Notes: generated by a model not told the origin, from the letters alone. 61,448 nt of DNA from Evansella tamaricis (GCF_019042215.1 NZ_JAHQCS010000073.1:1-61448); one strand, 5' to 3'. Counted from the first letter of the stretch, positions 25,117 through 35,098 are shown. A program made the numbers and translations.

Positions 25117-26031
25117 TTGGATACTTTATTATGTAAAATTCCACCTTTACCAATATTTATTAAAGGTGGAATTGCCACTTTCAGGGTTGGGGAAAAACAT
25201 TTTCAAAGGGTATTTCATATTTTTGACTTAATTTATGTTGTTGAAGGGAAATTATATATGAAAGAAGACGATGTAGAATATGAAATAACTAAGGGAATGT
25301 ATATTATATTAGCGCCTGGAAAAAAACATGGGGGGTACATGGCATGTGATGTTCCAACTAAGTATTATTGGATCCATTTTGACCTCCCTGGGAAGTACAA
25401 TCTTATTACAGCGAATGAACTGGATTGGTCCAAGGTTTTAGTTCGGGATAATACCTTTACGGAAGCGGCACAGTTCAAGTTGCATTTACCAAGAATGGGT
25501 TCCTTTCATTCGACGGAAAGGGCAGAAGAAGGATTTATAAAGGTTGTATCTTTAGATGATTCCAATGATCCTGCTGATAAAATAAAACAACAACTCTTCT
25601 TTAATGATTTATTAATACAATTGCAGCAGGATGTGATCGAGGTTCCTACGAGTGCCCGTACAGTTTCAGATGAGATTATCAATTATATCCATAAACATTA
25701 CAAAGATCATGAATTTACTGTAAAGAAGATGGCGAAAGAATTATTATATCACCCAGACTATTTGACGAGGTCGTTAAAAAAAGTAATAGGGATGACTCCT
25801 GTCCAGTATTTAAATTATTATCGTTTATCCGTTGCCAAAAGAAAGTTAGTAAACGAGCATAAAGATCTTATTACGATAGCAAATGAGTGTGGTTTTTCAG
25901 ATGTCAGTTATTTTTCAAGGACATTTAAAAAAAGAGAAGGGACGACACCAGGAGAATATAGGAGAATGAGAGGTAGCTATGCCAAACAATCACCCAGTGA
26001 AAATAATGTTCTGGAGGGGAAAATGGAATAA
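25117..26031 (+). CDS. AraC family transcriptional regulator
   Basis: A 304-residue regulator with an N-terminal cupin sensor (about 10-100, with VEGKLYMKEDDVEYEITKG and LAPGKKHGG) and a C-terminal double helix-turn-helix (about 190-290, ending IANECGFSDVSYFSRTFKKREGTTPGEYR). AraC proteins of this kind sense sugars or related ligands. TTG 25117 is chosen because AAAGGGTGA precedes it; a GTG three codons earlier is possible. It lies between the divergent MATE gene and the maltodextrin operon 600 bases downstream; either could be its target. Confidence 0.9.
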   Translation: MDTLLCKIPPLPIFIKGGIATFRVGEKHFQRVFHIFDLIYVVEGKLYMKEDDVEYEITKGMYIILAPGKKHGGYMACDVPTKYYWIHFDLPGKYNLITANELDWSKVLVRDNTFTEAAQFKLHLPRMGSFHSTERAEEGFIKVVSLDDSNDPADKIKQQLFFNDLLIQLQQDVIEVPTSARTVSDEIINYIHKHYKDHEFTVKKMAKELLYHPDYLTRSLKKVIGMTPVQYLNYYRLSVAKRKLVNEHKDLITIANECGFSDVSYFSRTFKKREGTTPGEYRRMRGSYAKQSPSENNVLEGKME

Positions 26032-26337
26032 ATCGAATAGTCAAGGGGAAGTGCAATCGATTGCATCCCCACTGGTGTATTAATTATTTATAATCTTATA
26101 TATGAAGTATTCAGGAAAATATGGAGCAAATTCATCTATATATATAATGATGCAGATGCTTACTATAATAATGCTTGATCATTTTTTTGTCTGAATTACA
26201 TGGTTTGTAATTTTTCCAACCGTTAAATCTAGGTAAGGTTTAGGGAATTATTCATCCATTTTAATTATTGGAGAAAAAAGAGGAAGAAAAAACGGAAGAA
26301 AAAATAAAAACTATTTAAAAAAATTACAAAAAAAAGG

Positions 26338-26365
26338 TTGTTTTTCTTGGGCGTAATAGTATAAT
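26338..26365 (+). promoter_or_regulatory. Promoter of the maltodextrin operon
   Basis: TTGTTT (26338-26343), a 16-base spacer and a consensus TATAAT (26360-26365). The transcription start would be near 26372, giving a 260-base leader. The stretch 26032-26337 holds no gene; it is AT-rich and contains a long A-rich tract near 26270-26336. Confidence 0.6.
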
Positions 26366-26377
26366 AAAATTAAATGA

Positions 26378-26391
26378 TGCAAACGATTTCA
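26378..26391. promoter_or_regulatory. cre/LacI-type operator box 1
   Basis: TGCAAACGATTTCA matches the catabolite-response consensus (TGWNANCGNTNWCA) with one mismatch. It starts about six bases after the predicted transcription start, a repressing position for CcpA or the local LacI protein. Confidence 0.6.
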
Positions 26392-26425
26392 CAGAATTAA
26401 CTGTGATTTTGTTTTGCGACATTTG

Positions 26426-26439
26426 TGCAAACGGTTGTC
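26426..26439. promoter_or_regulatory. cre/LacI-type operator box 2
   Basis: TGCAAACGGTTGTC shares TGCAAACG with box 1, 48 bases apart, and fits a LacI-family half-palindrome better than a cre site. Probable site of the regulator at 32770. Confidence 0.5.
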
Positions 26440-26523
26440 TTTTGTTTCATTTCTCTTTATTACTACCCTTTGATACTATTAAACTAGTAGTAGTTTAATT
26501 GATTATCCCTTTTTTAAATGGTT

Positions 26524-26537
26524 TGAAAGCGATTACT
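26524..26537. promoter_or_regulatory. cre-like box 3 in the leader
   Basis: TGAAAGCGATTACT fits the cre consensus except for the last base. It lies about 108 bases before the binding-protein start, where CcpA would act as a roadblock. Confidence 0.5.
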
Positions 26538-26631
26538 TTTAAGCGTTTTTGATCCGGCAATGAGTTGAGGGTAATTCAAAAGAAAACCGTATTTGTACAA
26601 AAAGAATTTAAACTTTTAAGGGGGAAACGAA

Positions 26632-27948
26632 ATGTTTAAGAGTAAGTCGTTGTTATTAAGCCTAATGTTGTTGCTAGTACTTTCCATTGCGTTAGTTGCT
26701 TGTAGTAGTGATGAAGAAACAGAAACACCAGCTGATGATCCGGCAGAGGACACAACAGATGATGCTACAGAGGATACGGATGATGGTGATGATGTAGCAG
26801 GTGATGTTCCAGAAAAACCGGAAGAATTAACGATGTGGGTTAACGACGAGGATGCACAATTGGACGCTTACGAAGAGATTACTGCCCGTTTTACAGCAGA
26901 ATATGGCATTGATGTTAATATCATTCCGTATTCCATGTTAGATCAAGTGGATGGTTTATCTCTTGATGGTCCGCAAGGTTTAGGACCGGACTTATTTTTC
27001 CAACCCCATGACCGAATGGGAGATATTGTTTTGCAAGGTCTTGCAGCGGAGTTAGAATTAACTGACGATCAACTTGCCCGATTAGGGGACTATAGTGAAG
27101 AAGCGGTACAATCTTTTAGTTATGAAGGTGTACAATATGGTATTCCGGCGGTTGTAGAAACTTACGGGCTTTTCCGTAATACAGAGCTAGTACCTGAGGC
27201 ACCTGAAACCATGGATGAGTTAATGGATATTGCCAGGGAGTTAACAGATGGAGATACTTATGGATTTTTAATGGAAGCAACAAACTTCTATTTCACATAT
27301 CCATTCTTAACTGGTAAAGGTGGTTACATTTTTGCACAGGATGCAAGTGGTGCTTATGATATAGATGACATTGGTTTATCCAATGCAGGTGCTGTTGAGG
27401 CAGCAGAAACTATTCAAGCTTGGTTTGAAGAGGACTTGATGCCAGTAGGCATTGATGGAGACATTATGAATGGTCTATTTACTGAAGGTAAAGTGGGAAT
27501 GGTAGTTACTGGACCTTGGAACATTGCAGATTACAGTGAACATATCGGAGATAATTTAGCTATTTCAACATTGCCAACATGGGACGGGGAACCGCTGAAC
27601 TCTTTTTCTGGTAACAAAGGCTGGTTAGTAAACTATTATTCTGATAATTATTATTGGGCTACGGAACTAGCATTATTTATTACAAATGGGGAAAACTCTG
27701 AAACGTATTTTGAAATTGCTAGGGAAATTCCAGCACATTCAGCGGTATCCATTGACGATCCATTTATGGCGGCTATTTTTGATCAAGCGCAACTAGCAGA
27801 GCCAATGCCAAATGTTCCTGAGATGGGGCAAGTTTGGGATCCAATTGCAGAAGCTTTAGAATTTATTACTCAAGGTGATGATATTCAAGAAGTTTTAGAT
27901 GAAGCTGTGGAACAAATTCGTGAGCAAATCGCAATGATGCAGCCTTAA
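26632..27948 (+). CDS. mdxE: Maltodextrin ABC transporter substrate-binding lipoprotein
   Basis: A 438-residue extracellular lipoprotein: signal peptide, lipobox LVAC (Cys24), then a strongly acidic linker of about 30 residues (Asp/Glu/Thr repeats) before the type I solute-binding fold that starts at PEELTMWVNDED. Segments such as GPDLFFQPHDRMG, YGIPAVVETYGLFRN and VTGPWNIADY are typical of maltose/maltodextrin-binding proteins. First gene of the operon with MalF- and MalG-type permeases and a GH31 glucosidase. No ATPase gene is present; the shared MsmX-type ATPase probably serves. The acidic linker suggests adaptation to salt. GGGGGAAACGA precedes the ATG. Confidence 0.94.
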   Translation: MFKSKSLLLSLMLLLVLSIALVACSSDEETETPADDPAEDTTDDATEDTDDGDDVAGDVPEKPEELTMWVNDEDAQLDAYEEITARFTAEYGIDVNIIPYSMLDQVDGLSLDGPQGLGPDLFFQPHDRMGDIVLQGLAAELELTDDQLARLGDYSEEAVQSFSYEGVQYGIPAVVETYGLFRNTELVPEAPETMDELMDIARELTDGDTYGFLMEATNFYFTYPFLTGKGGYIFAQDASGAYDIDDIGLSNAGAVEAAETIQAWFEEDLMPVGIDGDIMNGLFTEGKVGMVVTGPWNIADYSEHIGDNLAISTLPTWDGEPLNSFSGNKGWLVNYYSDNYYWATELALFITNGENSETYFEIAREIPAHSAVSIDDPFMAAIFDQAQLAEPMPNVPEMGQVWDPIAEALEFITQGDDIQEVLDEAVEQIREQIAMMQP

Positions 27949-27956
27949 AAAATAAG

Positions 27957-27982
27957 GGGGTTGAGGGGCCACTCTCAATCCC
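27957..27982 (+). terminator. Stem-loop between binding protein and permease genes
   Basis: GGGTTGAG/CTCAATCC-type hairpin without a long T run just after the mdxE stop. It probably raises mdxE messenger level relative to the permeases by stabilisation or partial termination. Confidence 0.5.
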
Positions 27983-28010
27983 AATTCTTTAAATCAGGAG
28001 GACCGCACTT

Positions 28011-29312
28011 ATGGCTACAAATGAAAAACAAAAGACTTTAGTTAATCCTCAACATCAGCCAACTGTAGCTGCATTGCTCTCAATTATTCCAGGACTTGGA
28101 CAATTATACAATAAGCGCTTTGTGAAAGGTGCATCCTTATTCATTCTCTTTGCGGCTTTTGCAATTGTGATGTTCAATTTTATATCCTCTGGATTAGTTG
28201 GATTGGTGACGTTGGGGGAAATTCCTAGAGAACACGATTCCCGTGTCTTCTTAAGTGAAGGAATTTTATCTCTTATTTTTTTGGCATTTTTCTTAACAAT
28301 CTATTATTTGAATATCATGGATGCTTATAAGGACGCAAAGAGAATTCAATTAGGCTGGACAGTCCCGAACATTCGAGAGGGATTTAAGAATGCATGGGAT
28401 ACGAGCTTCCCATATATTTTAATTTCACCGGGGTTATTTTTACTAATATTTGTTGTAGTATTTCCCCTTCTTTTCATGGTGTTTTTAGCATTTACAAATT
28501 ATTCCCTTTATAATGCTCCTCCAAGACATCTCCTTTCTTGGGTGGGGTTTGAAAACTTTATCCGATTATTTAGCATACAGGAGTGGAGAACTGCATTTGT
28601 CAACGTTTTATCATGGACTTTAATTTGGACATTTGTAGCTACTTCCCTTCAAATCGCGCTGGCACTATTCTTAGCAATTATTGTTAACGATAAACGTATT
28701 AAATTTAAAAAACTCATTCGGACGGTCTTTATCTTACCATGGGCAGTTCCAGCATTTGTGACAATCATTATATTCTCTGCCCTTTTTAATGATAATTTCG
28801 GTGCTATAAACCTTCAGATCATTGAACCTTTATTTAATACAAGAATTCCATGGTTACAAAATGCTTTCTGGACGAAAGTGGCATTAATTATGATTCAGGT
28901 ATGGCTTGGTTTTCCATTCGTATTTGCGTTATTTACAGGTGTACTTCAGAGTATCTCTTCCGACTGGTATGAAGCGGCAGACATTGACGGAGCAAACCGA
29001 TGGCAGAAATTTAAGAACATTACATTCCCGCACGTTATGTTTGCAACGGCACCGTTACTAATCATGCAATATTCATTTAACTTTAACAACTTTAATATCA
29101 TCTACCTCTTTAACCAAGGGGGACCTGCTGTCCGTGGTCAAACAGCAGGAGGTACAGATATATTAATTTCATGGATATATGGATTAACCTTCGATAACCA
29201 GCAATACAATATGGCAGCAGCCATTTCAATCATCTTAGGATTAATGGTGGCGACGTTTGCGTTTTTCCAATTCCGTCGTACCCGTTCCTTTAAAGAGGAG
29301 GGGAACTTCTAA
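28011..29312 (+). CDS. mdxF: Maltodextrin ABC transporter permease, MalF type
   Basis: A 433-residue inner membrane permease. An N-terminal extension (about 15-110) carries extra helices with SIIPGLGQLYNKRFVKG, as in B. subtilis MdxF. The transport core (about 130-425) has six helices and the EAA loop EAADIDGANRWQKFKNITFPH that docks the ATPase. It pairs with the MalG-type permease encoded next, whose ATG overlaps its stop codon (TAATG). A GGAGGACC ribosome site precedes the ATG. Confidence 0.95.
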   Translation: MATNEKQKTLVNPQHQPTVAALLSIIPGLGQLYNKRFVKGASLFILFAAFAIVMFNFISSGLVGLVTLGEIPREHDSRVFLSEGILSLIFLAFFLTIYYLNIMDAYKDAKRIQLGWTVPNIREGFKNAWDTSFPYILISPGLFLLIFVVVFPLLFMVFLAFTNYSLYNAPPRHLLSWVGFENFIRLFSIQEWRTAFVNVLSWTLIWTFVATSLQIALALFLAIIVNDKRIKFKKLIRTVFILPWAVPAFVTIIIFSALFNDNFGAINLQIIEPLFNTRIPWLQNAFWTKVALIMIQVWLGFPFVFALFTGVLQSISSDWYEAADIDGANRWQKFKNITFPHVMFATAPLLIMQYSFNFNNFNIIYLFNQGGPAVRGQTAGGTDILISWIYGLTFDNQQYNMAAAISIILGLMVATFAFFQFRRTRSFKEEGNF

Positions 29313-30181
29313 TGAGTACTGCTGTAAAGAAAAGAAGATTATCGAAAAGACAAAAAAATATATTAGAATTAACTATTTTATACACAATAATAGGCATTAT
29401 GTTTGTGATTATCTTGTATCCTCTCCTATGGGCATTTGGTTTATCTTTAAACCCTGGAAGAGGTTTATACGGAGCTCAAATGATTCCAGAAAACTGGTCT
29501 TTAGTTCACTATGAATGGCTGTTCTTTGATCCGAGAAGCAATTATTTAACATGGTATAAGAACTCGTTGATCGTTGCAGTTGCCACATCTTTTTTTGCAA
29601 CGTTCATTGTATGCTTAGTGGCTTATGCCTTCTCACGCTATCGATTTAAAGGTAGAAAAAACGGGTTATATGCATTCCTACTATTACAAATGTTCCCTGT
29701 TCTTATGGCTATGGTAGCCTTATATATTTTATTAGCTACGGTTAACCTATTGGACAGTTTAATCGGATTAATTATTATTTATGTTGGGGGAGCAATACCC
29801 ATGAACGCTTTCCTTGTGAAGGGGTATTTTGATACCATCCCAAGGGAATTAGATGAATCAGCCAGGATCGATGGAGCAGGGCACTTCAGGGTATTCTTTA
29901 CTATTATGCTTCCCTTGGCAAAACCAATATTAGCTGTTGTTGCATTATTTAACTTCATGGCACCTTTTATGGACTTTATACTTCCAAGAATCGTATTGAG
30001 AAGTCCAGAGAATTTCACTTTGGCTCTTGGGTTATTTAACTTTGTAAATGATCAATTTGCAAATAACTTTACTCGATTTGCTGCAGGGGCGATTTTAATC
30101 GCAGTACCTATTGCGCTCGTCTTCTTATTCTTACAAAGATATCTCATTACTGGTTTAACATCTGGAGCAACGAAGGGTTAA
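29312..30181 (+). CDS. mdxG: Maltodextrin ABC transporter permease, MalG type
   Basis: A 289-residue permease with six predicted helices and the EAA motif DESARIDGAGHFRVFFTIMLPLAKP (about 180-205), ending FLQRYLITGLTSGATKG, the hallmark C terminus of MalG proteins that reaches into the transporter cavity. Translationally coupled to mdxF by a TAATG overlap. A terminator-like hairpin follows before the glucosidase gene, so the transporter and enzyme may be expressed at different levels. Confidence 0.95.
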   Translation: MSTAVKKRRLSKRQKNILELTILYTIIGIMFVIILYPLLWAFGLSLNPGRGLYGAQMIPENWSLVHYEWLFFDPRSNYLTWYKNSLIVAVATSFFATFIVCLVAYAFSRYRFKGRKNGLYAFLLLQMFPVLMAMVALYILLATVNLLDSLIGLIIIYVGGAIPMNAFLVKGYFDTIPRELDESARIDGAGHFRVFFTIMLPLAKPILAVVALFNFMAPFMDFILPRIVLRSPENFTLALGLFNFVNDQFANNFTRFAAGAILIAVPIALVFLFLQRYLITGLTSGATKG

Positions 30182-30220
30182 AGTTAGAGGATGGTTTGAG
30201 GGAAGTAACTAAAAAAGGAA

Positions 30221-30270
30221 AAGGTACGGCATGAAGAAGGATTATTAAACCTTTCTCCCCGTATCTTTTT
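30221..30270 (+). terminator. Hairpin between mdxG and the GH31 gene
   Basis: AAGGTACGG/CCGTATCTT with an inner GAAGAAGG/CCTTTCTC pairing and a T run. Probably a partial terminator within the operon. Confidence 0.6.
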
Positions 30271-30322
30271 GTTTTAAAATTAACAGCTAAGAAGGTTCAA
30301 AAACTATTCAGGAGGATATGAA

Positions 30323-32692
30323 ATGATGCATGATACAAGCTTTGCCATTCACCCAGGAACGAAAAAAGAAATGGCGGGAACCAATTTTAAAGATATTGGA
30401 AATCTCCGACAGTTTATACAAAATGGTATGAGATTTAATTTTCAATGTGAGCAGGGATTTGTGTCAGTTCAGTTTTATTCGGAGGAAATTGTCCGCATTA
30501 TTTGGAAGCAAAATGATTGGCCAGACTTTAAGTCAAGCCCAGCAGTAATTTATCAACCAAATAATATGCAAGTAAAAACAGATGAGAACGATGACTTCAT
30601 TAAATTAAGTACATCACTCTTAAAGATTCAAATTCAGAAATCCCCATTCCGGATCAGTGTGATGGATGAAGTAGGGGATATTCTAATAGAAGAAAGAGAT
30701 AAAGGCCTTGGTTTCAACTCAAAAGGTGAGCTAGTATGTTATAAATGCATCCATCCTGATGATCGTATTTATGGTCTGGGAGAAAAGACAGGTTTTCTCG
30801 ATAAAAGGGGAGAGAGTTATACGATGTGGAATACAGACGTCTATGCTCCACATAATCCGGAAACAGATCCCCTGTATCAGACCATTCCGTTTTTCACCAC
30901 GTTACGAAATGGAAAGGCGTTTGGAGTCTTTCTTGATAATACAGGAAAAACTTTTTTTAATATGAGGGATAAGGATGGTACTTACGAAATTCGTACGGAA
31001 ACCGGGCAATTTGATTACTATATATTTGCAGGTCCCACATTAAAGAAAACATTAACACAATATACAACGCTGACAGGTACTATGCCTTTACCACCTAAAT
31101 GGGCATTAGGATTTCATCAATCCAGATATAGTTATGAGACAGAAGAAGAAGTAAGGGAACTTGCACATAAGTTTTTAGAAAAAGGTATTCCCCTTGATGC
31201 CATTTATTTAGATATTCATTACATGAATGGATATCGGGTTTTTACATTTGATGAGGAACGATTCCCTAACCCAAGGAAATTAATAAAAGATTTAAGACAG
31301 CAAGGTATTCGAGTAGTTCCTATCGTAGATCCAGGTGTTAAAGAAGACCCTGAATATTCTGTGTACCAAGAGGGGATAAGGGGAGATTTATTCTGTAAGT
31401 ACTTAGAAGGAAATGTGTACTTTGGAGATGTTTGGCCAGGAAACAGTGCCTTTCCAGACTTCACTGACGAAAAGTCCAGAAGATGGTGGGCGGATAAACA
31501 TAAATTTTATTCTGATTTAGGCATAGAAGGTATTTGGAATGATATGAATGAGCCTGCTGTTTTTAATGAGACGAAAACAATGGATGTTAAAGTCATTCAT
31601 GAGAATGAAGGTAATCCTAAAACCCATCGGGAACTCCACAATTTATATGGTTTATTAATGGGTAAAGCTACTTTTGAAGGAATGAAGGAACAATTAGCTG
31701 GAAATCGTACTTTTCTTTTAACGAGGGCAGGCTACGCTGGTGTTCAGCGTTATGCTTCCGTTTGGACTGGTGATAATCGAAGCTTTTGGGAGCATTTGCA
31801 ATTGGCTATTCCCATGTGTATGAATCTAGGTATGTCAGGGGTCGCATTTTGCGGACCGGATGTTGGGGGATTTGCCCATGACACCAATGGTGAACTTCTT
31901 GCCCGCTGGACACAGTTTGGAACATTTACACCATATTTTAGGAATCATAGCGCCATAGATACGGCAAGACAAGAACCATGGGAGTTCGGAGAAGAAATTG
32001 AACAAATTGTAAAAAGCTATATCCAGCTAAGGTATGTATGGTTACCGGAACTTTATCGTTGGTTTAAAGAAGCCCATGATACTGGTGTTCCTGTCATGCG
32101 TCCACTCGTACTGGAGTATCCTGAAGATAAAAATACATTTAACCTTTCTGATCAATTTATGATAGGTGAAAATGTAATTATTGCACCAATTATGACTCCA
32201 GAGACAGAGCATCGAGTTGTCTATCTCCCTAAGGGACAGTGGATTGATTATTGGACAGAACAAAGATTTGATGGAGAAAAACATCATCTTATTCAAGCAG
32301 ATTTAAAGACACTTCCAGTTTTTGTGAAGGAAGATTCTGCTATTGCTCAAGGGTCTGTTAAACAGTCTACAGACGAAAATGAGGTTAACTATCAAGTACA
32401 TTTGTTTAAAGGAAATAAGGGAGAGACTCAATATACACTATACGAGGATGATGGGAAATCTTATGGATATGAACAGGATGAGTTGTATAATAATGAAATA
32501 TCATTCGTCTATTCTGAGGATACACTAGATATAACGACTTTAAAAACGGGATTATATAAACCAGTTTGGGACACTTGGTCATTAGTAGTACATGGAAAGT
32601 ATCAACCCACTAGAATCTATGTGGATGGTAAGGATTTCTCCAGTGCTATTGAATTAAGGGATGGCAAAACCATCTTAGCTATCCCGGTGTAA
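30323..32692 (+). CDS. GH31 alpha-glucosidase
   Basis: A 789-residue cytoplasmic glycosidase of family GH31. The N-terminal beta domain (about 30-240) is followed by a (beta/alpha)8 barrel with catalytic nucleophile Asp407 in WNDMNEP and acid/base Asp484 in WTGDNRS, both family motifs, then beta-sandwich domains including the DUF5110-type end. No signal peptide, so it hydrolyses imported maltodextrins to glucose inside the cell. Downstream of the permeases and upstream of a LacI regulator. An AGGAGG site precedes ATG 30323. Confidence 0.95.
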   Translation: MMHDTSFAIHPGTKKEMAGTNFKDIGNLRQFIQNGMRFNFQCEQGFVSVQFYSEEIVRIIWKQNDWPDFKSSPAVIYQPNNMQVKTDENDDFIKLSTSLLKIQIQKSPFRISVMDEVGDILIEERDKGLGFNSKGELVCYKCIHPDDRIYGLGEKTGFLDKRGESYTMWNTDVYAPHNPETDPLYQTIPFFTTLRNGKAFGVFLDNTGKTFFNMRDKDGTYEIRTETGQFDYYIFAGPTLKKTLTQYTTLTGTMPLPPKWALGFHQSRYSYETEEEVRELAHKFLEKGIPLDAIYLDIHYMNGYRVFTFDEERFPNPRKLIKDLRQQGIRVVPIVDPGVKEDPEYSVYQEGIRGDLFCKYLEGNVYFGDVWPGNSAFPDFTDEKSRRWWADKHKFYSDLGIEGIWNDMNEPAVFNETKTMDVKVIHENEGNPKTHRELHNLYGLLMGKATFEGMKEQLAGNRTFLLTRAGYAGVQRYASVWTGDNRSFWEHLQLAIPMCMNLGMSGVAFCGPDVGGFAHDTNGELLARWTQFGTFTPYFRNHSAIDTARQEPWEFGEEIEQIVKSYIQLRYVWLPELYRWFKEAHDTGVPVMRPLVLEYPEDKNTFNLSDQFMIGENVIIAPIMTPETEHRVVYLPKGQWIDYWTEQRFDGEKHHLIQADLKTLPVFVKEDSAIAQGSVKQSTDENEVNYQVHLFKGNKGETQYTLYEDDGKSYGYEQDELYNNEISFVYSEDTLDITTLKTGLYKPVWDTWSLVVHGKYQPTRIYVDGKDFSSAIELRDGKTILAIPV

Positions 32693-32769
32693 AAAAAATA
32701 AAATTGTTATTTCAGAGAACAAAAGTTAGAATGAAATTGTATCGACTATAGAAGGGATGTTCGGATGCC

Positions 32770-33798
32770 ATGTCAATAACGATTAAAGATGTGGCGAGAG
32801 TAGCGAATGTGGCCCCTTCTACCGTTTCTCGCGTCATTGCCAACAGCCCAAGAATTAGTGACCGCACGAAAGAAAAGGTCCGGGAAGCGATGAAGGATTT
32901 AGGGTATCACCCTAATTTTAATGCTCGCAGTCTTGCCAATAAGACGACTAAAACACTCGGTGTTATCATGCCTAACTCAGCAAACAAAACGTTTCAAAAT
33001 CCATTTTTTCCTGAAGTAATCCGTGGTATTAGTTCCAAAGCACATCAATTGGAGTATGGCTTGTATTTGTCAACAGGACAAACAGAAGTGGAAATATTCC
33101 AAGAGGTACAGGATATGGTTCAAGGAAGAAGGGTAGATGGGATCATTCTTCTCTATTCCAGAGTCAATGATAAAGTGATGGCGTATCTCAATGAACAGGA
33201 TTTTCCATTTACTGTTATAGGTCGGCCAAGTGATGAAACAAATCGTGAGATAACGTATGTTAATAATGATAATTATAAAGCGGCAAAAACTGTAACTGAG
33301 TATTTATTATTATTAGGTCATAAACGCATCGCTTTTATTGGTGGTAATCTTGACTTTGTGGTCACCGTGGACCATATGGAAGGTTATAAAACAGCCTTAA
33401 TAAATACTGGAATTGAACCTAGGGAAGATTATATAGTTTTTCATGAAGAGTTACAGGAAGGTGGACAAGAAGCGGTCATTGATCTTATGTCTCTAAGCGA
33501 AAGGCCAACAGCAATGATTGTTGCTGATGATATTATGACCTTTGGTGTTATGAGAATGTTAAGTGAGATGGAGATTAGTGTACCAAATGATATTTCCATT
33601 ATTAGTTTTAACAATGTAATGATTTCTGAGCTCTCCCACCCCCCAATGACAACGGTGGATATTAATATCTTTGGATTAGGGTACGAAGCGGCAAATTGTT
33701 TAATTGAAAAAATAATCCACCCGGAAATTGAGCCAAAGCATGTAATTATTCCCCATAAAATGATTAAACGCCAGACTTGTCAACGGGTATCAAAGTAA
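32770..33798 (+). CDS. LacI family repressor of the maltodextrin operon (MalR-like)
   Basis: A 342-residue repressor. Residues 2-50 are the LacI helix-turn-helix and hinge (ITIKDVARVANVAPSTVSRV, then RSLANKTTKTLGV), and 60-340 the periplasmic-binding-like ligand domain (FPEVIRGISSKAHQ, VNNDNYKAAKTVTEYLLLLGHKRIAFIGG). Resembles MalR repressors that respond to maltose or maltodextrin. It is the last gene of the cluster; the operator-like boxes upstream of mdxE are probable targets. AGAAGGGATG precedes the ATG. Confidence 0.94.
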   Translation: MSITIKDVARVANVAPSTVSRVIANSPRISDRTKEKVREAMKDLGYHPNFNARSLANKTTKTLGVIMPNSANKTFQNPFFPEVIRGISSKAHQLEYGLYLSTGQTEVEIFQEVQDMVQGRRVDGIILLYSRVNDKVMAYLNEQDFPFTVIGRPSDETNREITYVNNDNYKAAKTVTEYLLLLGHKRIAFIGGNLDFVVTVDHMEGYKTALINTGIEPREDYIVFHEELQEGGQEAVIDLMSLSERPTAMIVADDIMTFGVMRMLSEMEISVPNDISIISFNNVMISELSHPPMTTVDINIFGLGYEAANCLIEKIIHPEIEPKHVIIPHKMIKRQTCQRVSK

Positions 33799-33900
33799 CT
33801 ATGGAACGGTGGCCATTAGGTCATCGTTTTTTGGTGGTTCTATGAGTCTTAAGACAAAAATTGAAGAATTAAAATGTTTTACCATGGAAAAGACAAGCAT

Positions 33901-33909
33901 TGTGTTATA
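33901..33909 (+). promoter_or_regulatory. Extended -10 promoter for the AI-2E family gene
   Basis: TGTTATAAT is an extended -10 (TG-N-TATAAT). It lies inside the longest possible reading frame of the next gene, which argues for a start codon downstream of it. Confidence 0.5.
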
Positions 33910-33939
33910 ATGAAAAGCAATGAAAGGTTGGTGAAGTCG

Positions 33940-35049
33940 TTGTTAAACAGTCGTTTTTTTCGTTTCTTGATGGGAACATTACTTATTTTATTGATCATTT
34001 ATTTAAGCACAAAAGTGACATTTATCTTTAGACCTCTGGTTGTTTTTTTCCAAACGTTATTTATACCGTTTTTGATTGCCGGGGTACTTTTTTACCTATT
34101 AAGGCCAATTGTAATGTTATTACATACAAAGAAGGTTCCTAAAGGAATCTCCATATTGCTAATATACCTTGGACTAATTGGTGTTGTAACAGGCATTATT
34201 CTACTTATTGGTCCAACTTTACAGCTTCAATTTACCAATTTGATGGATAATATGCCAGGTTTAATGAGAGAATTGCAAACGGTACTAATACAGTTCCAAG
34301 ATAACGAATGGGTCTCTCGTTTTCAGGAAACAGAGAATTTTTCCATTGAATCAGTCATAGAGAATGTAACAGGTTATTTAATGACAACCGTTGATTTTTT
34401 ATCCAGTAACATTGCTAGGCTAATCGGAAGCCTGATTAATTTTATGCTTGTTTTCATTATCGTTCCATTTATGTTGTTTTACTTGTTAAAGGACGGAGAA
34501 AAGGCACCAAATCAAGTACTTCGTTTCTTTCCTGAAAAGCAGCAAGTGGAAGGGAGACGTATACTAAAGGATATGGATGAGGCATTAGGATCGTATATTC
34601 AAGGTCAAATTATTGTAAGCATATGTGTGGGGATTCTCATGTATATTGCATTTTTGATTATCGGTATTGAATATTCCTTAATTCTTGCCTTAGTTGCCAT
34701 GTTTACTAATGTTATTCCATTTGTCGGACCATGGATTGGAACGATTCCAGCTGTTATTGTGGCTTTGATTCATTCTCCAATCATGGTACTATGGGTTTTA
34801 ATTGCAATAGTTGTCGTTCAGCAAATTGAGAGTAATTTAATTGCTCCTCAAGTCATGGGGAAAAAACTGTCTATCCATCCTTTGACGATAATCATTTTAA
34901 TTTTGGTGGGTGGAAGGTTTGCTGGTTTTTTTGGTCTATTATTAGCCGTTCCATTTTACGCTGTATCCAAAGTTATTGTCAGCCATACTTACCGATTACT
35001 GAAACTGAGGAAAGATAGCCAGTTGGCAAAAGAGGCAAAAGTGGAATAG
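33940..35049 (+). CDS. AI-2E/PerM family transporter
   Basis: About 369 residues with seven or eight helices. The family core is recognisable in VPFMLFYLLKDGEKAP, GSYIQGQIIVSICVGILMYIAF, FTNVIPFVGPWIGTIPAVIVAL and QQIESNLIAPQVMGKKLSIHPL. Members are sodium/proton antiporters or exporters; the AI-2 export role is not general. The frame is open to ATG 33874, but the promoter at 33901-33909 favours a later start; TTG 33940 is preferred with GGTTGGTG upstream, and ATG 33910 or GTG 33931 are possible. The rhodanese gene follows after about 50 bases. Confidence 0.88.
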   Translation: MLNSRFFRFLMGTLLILLIIYLSTKVTFIFRPLVVFFQTLFIPFLIAGVLFYLLRPIVMLLHTKKVPKGISILLIYLGLIGVVTGIILLIGPTLQLQFTNLMDNMPGLMRELQTVLIQFQDNEWVSRFQETENFSIESVIENVTGYLMTTVDFLSSNIARLIGSLINFMLVFIIVPFMLFYLLKDGEKAPNQVLRFFPEKQQVEGRRILKDMDEALGSYIQGQIIVSICVGILMYIAFLIIGIEYSLILALVAMFTNVIPFVGPWIGTIPAVIVALIHSPIMVLWVLIAIVVVQQIESNLIAPQVMGKKLSIHPLTIIILILVGGRFAGFFGLLLAVPFYAVSKVIVSHTYRLLKLRKDSQLAKEAKVE

Positions 35050-35098
35050 AAGTTCTAATTTAGATAAGGTATAGAAAAAACTGGATGAGGTGATATAT

